Positions 5,182 to 5,391 of a stretch of DNA of 5,391 nt are shown here, piece by piece. The notes beneath the pieces were generated by a model that saw only the letters and a program-made list of their open reading frames with translations, was not told the DNA's origin and made no database searches. Made by a program: the position numbers and the translations under genes. This DNA comes from Pseudomonadota bacterium (GTDB lineage: Bacteria > Myxococcota > Myxococcia > Myxococcales > Anaeromyxobacteraceae), in the NCBI GenBank assembly GCA_023419875.1, contig JAEZXM010000347.1, positions 1-5,391 of the forward strand, read 5' to 3'. Numbering within the stretch: the stretch's first letter is position 1; every line of letters begins with the position of its first letter.

Positions 5182-5391
5182 ATGAGTCCCTCGCTCGTTT
5201 CCTTCCGCTGGCTCCCCGCGCTCGCCGCCGGCTCGCTGAGCGCCGTGCTCGCCTTCGCCGTCGTCCGCCCCGGCGCTTCCGAGGCCGGGGCGAACGGCGC
5301 TCCGCCGCTCGCCGTCGCCGGCCCGGTGCAGCTCTTCGGTGCGGTCGTGCGCGAGGGGACGGGCTTCGAGGTGCACGTCCGGGCGGTGAAC
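5182..5391 (+). CDS. Exported or membrane-anchored protein of unknown function, N-terminal part, cut by window edge
   Basis: Seventy codons are visible and the frame is open to the window end. It starts with MSPSLVSFRWLPAL and continues through a hydrophobic stretch (about residues 11-28, LPALAAGSLSAVLAFAVV). This reads as a signal peptide or signal anchor. An Ala/Gly/Pro-rich linker (30-49) follows, then the beginning of a domain with PVQLFGAVVREGTGFEVHV (50-68), which looks like beta-strands. I do not recognise the family. The gene begins 113 bases after the thioredoxin-like gene on the same strand with no clear terminator between, so cotranscription is possible. The interval contains only a modest hairpin (CCGCG 5139-5143 with CGCGG 5152-5156) and TTACGCTCCGTTTAC near 5120, which I cannot assign to a promoter. 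Confidence 0.72.
   Translation, partial: MSPSLVSFRWLPALAAGSLSAVLAFAVVRPGASEAGANGAPPLAVAGPVQLFGAVVREGTGFEVHVRAVN

Noticed and set aside
5131..5376. Minus-strand open frame of 81 codons at the right edge
   Set aside because: It is Glu/Arg/Ala/Gly-rich with no motif and lies antisense to the plus-strand gene that has a near-ideal Shine-Dalgarno and signal sequence.

Overview
The window is very GC-rich, with G or C in most third codon positions. It looks like chromosomal DNA of a myxobacterium or a related deltaproteobacterial lineage. This rests on base composition, a lipoprotein with a Cys-Gly-Gly-Gly-Ser N-terminus, a multiheme cytochrome/outer-membrane protein pair, and a wax-ester-synthase-type acyltransferase. 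An Anaeromyxobacter relative is possible, but a window this size cannot settle the genus. I see no transposase, integrase, CRISPR array, tRNA or rRNA.

Layout, left to right. (1) 1-343, minus strand: the first 114 residues of a WS/DGAT-type acyltransferase, cut by the window edge. (2) 344-578: a divergent intergenic region with a possible extended -10 element and a leader stem-loop ahead of the next gene. (3) 579-1736, plus strand: a complete glycoside hydrolase family 5 (cellulase-type) lipoprotein with both catalytic glutamates. (4) 1737-1898: a convergent gap holding a REP-like imperfect palindrome and a strong terminator hairpin oriented for the minus-strand operon. (5) 4309-1899, minus strand: a tightly coupled two-gene operon. 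It encodes a secreted, cysteine-free protein predicted to be an outer-membrane beta-barrel, then a lipoprotein with twelve CXXCH heme sites. (6) 4310-4558: a second divergent intergenic region with a heptamer direct repeat in an AT-rich patch. (7) 4559-5068, plus strand: a TlpA/ResA-like thioredoxin-fold lipoprotein. (8) 5182-5391, plus strand: the start of an exported or membrane-anchored protein of unknown function, cut by the right edge.

The most interesting unit is the barrel plus 12-heme lipoprotein. Translational overlap and a shared terminator imply that the two are made together. The arrangement resembles porin-cytochrome conduits that carry electrons across the outer membrane in metal-reducing bacteria, reduced here to two proteins. 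The divergent thioredoxin lipoprotein could serve thiol chemistry during periplasmic cytochrome assembly, but only proximity supports that link. The acyltransferase and the GH5 enzyme look functionally unrelated to the conduit.
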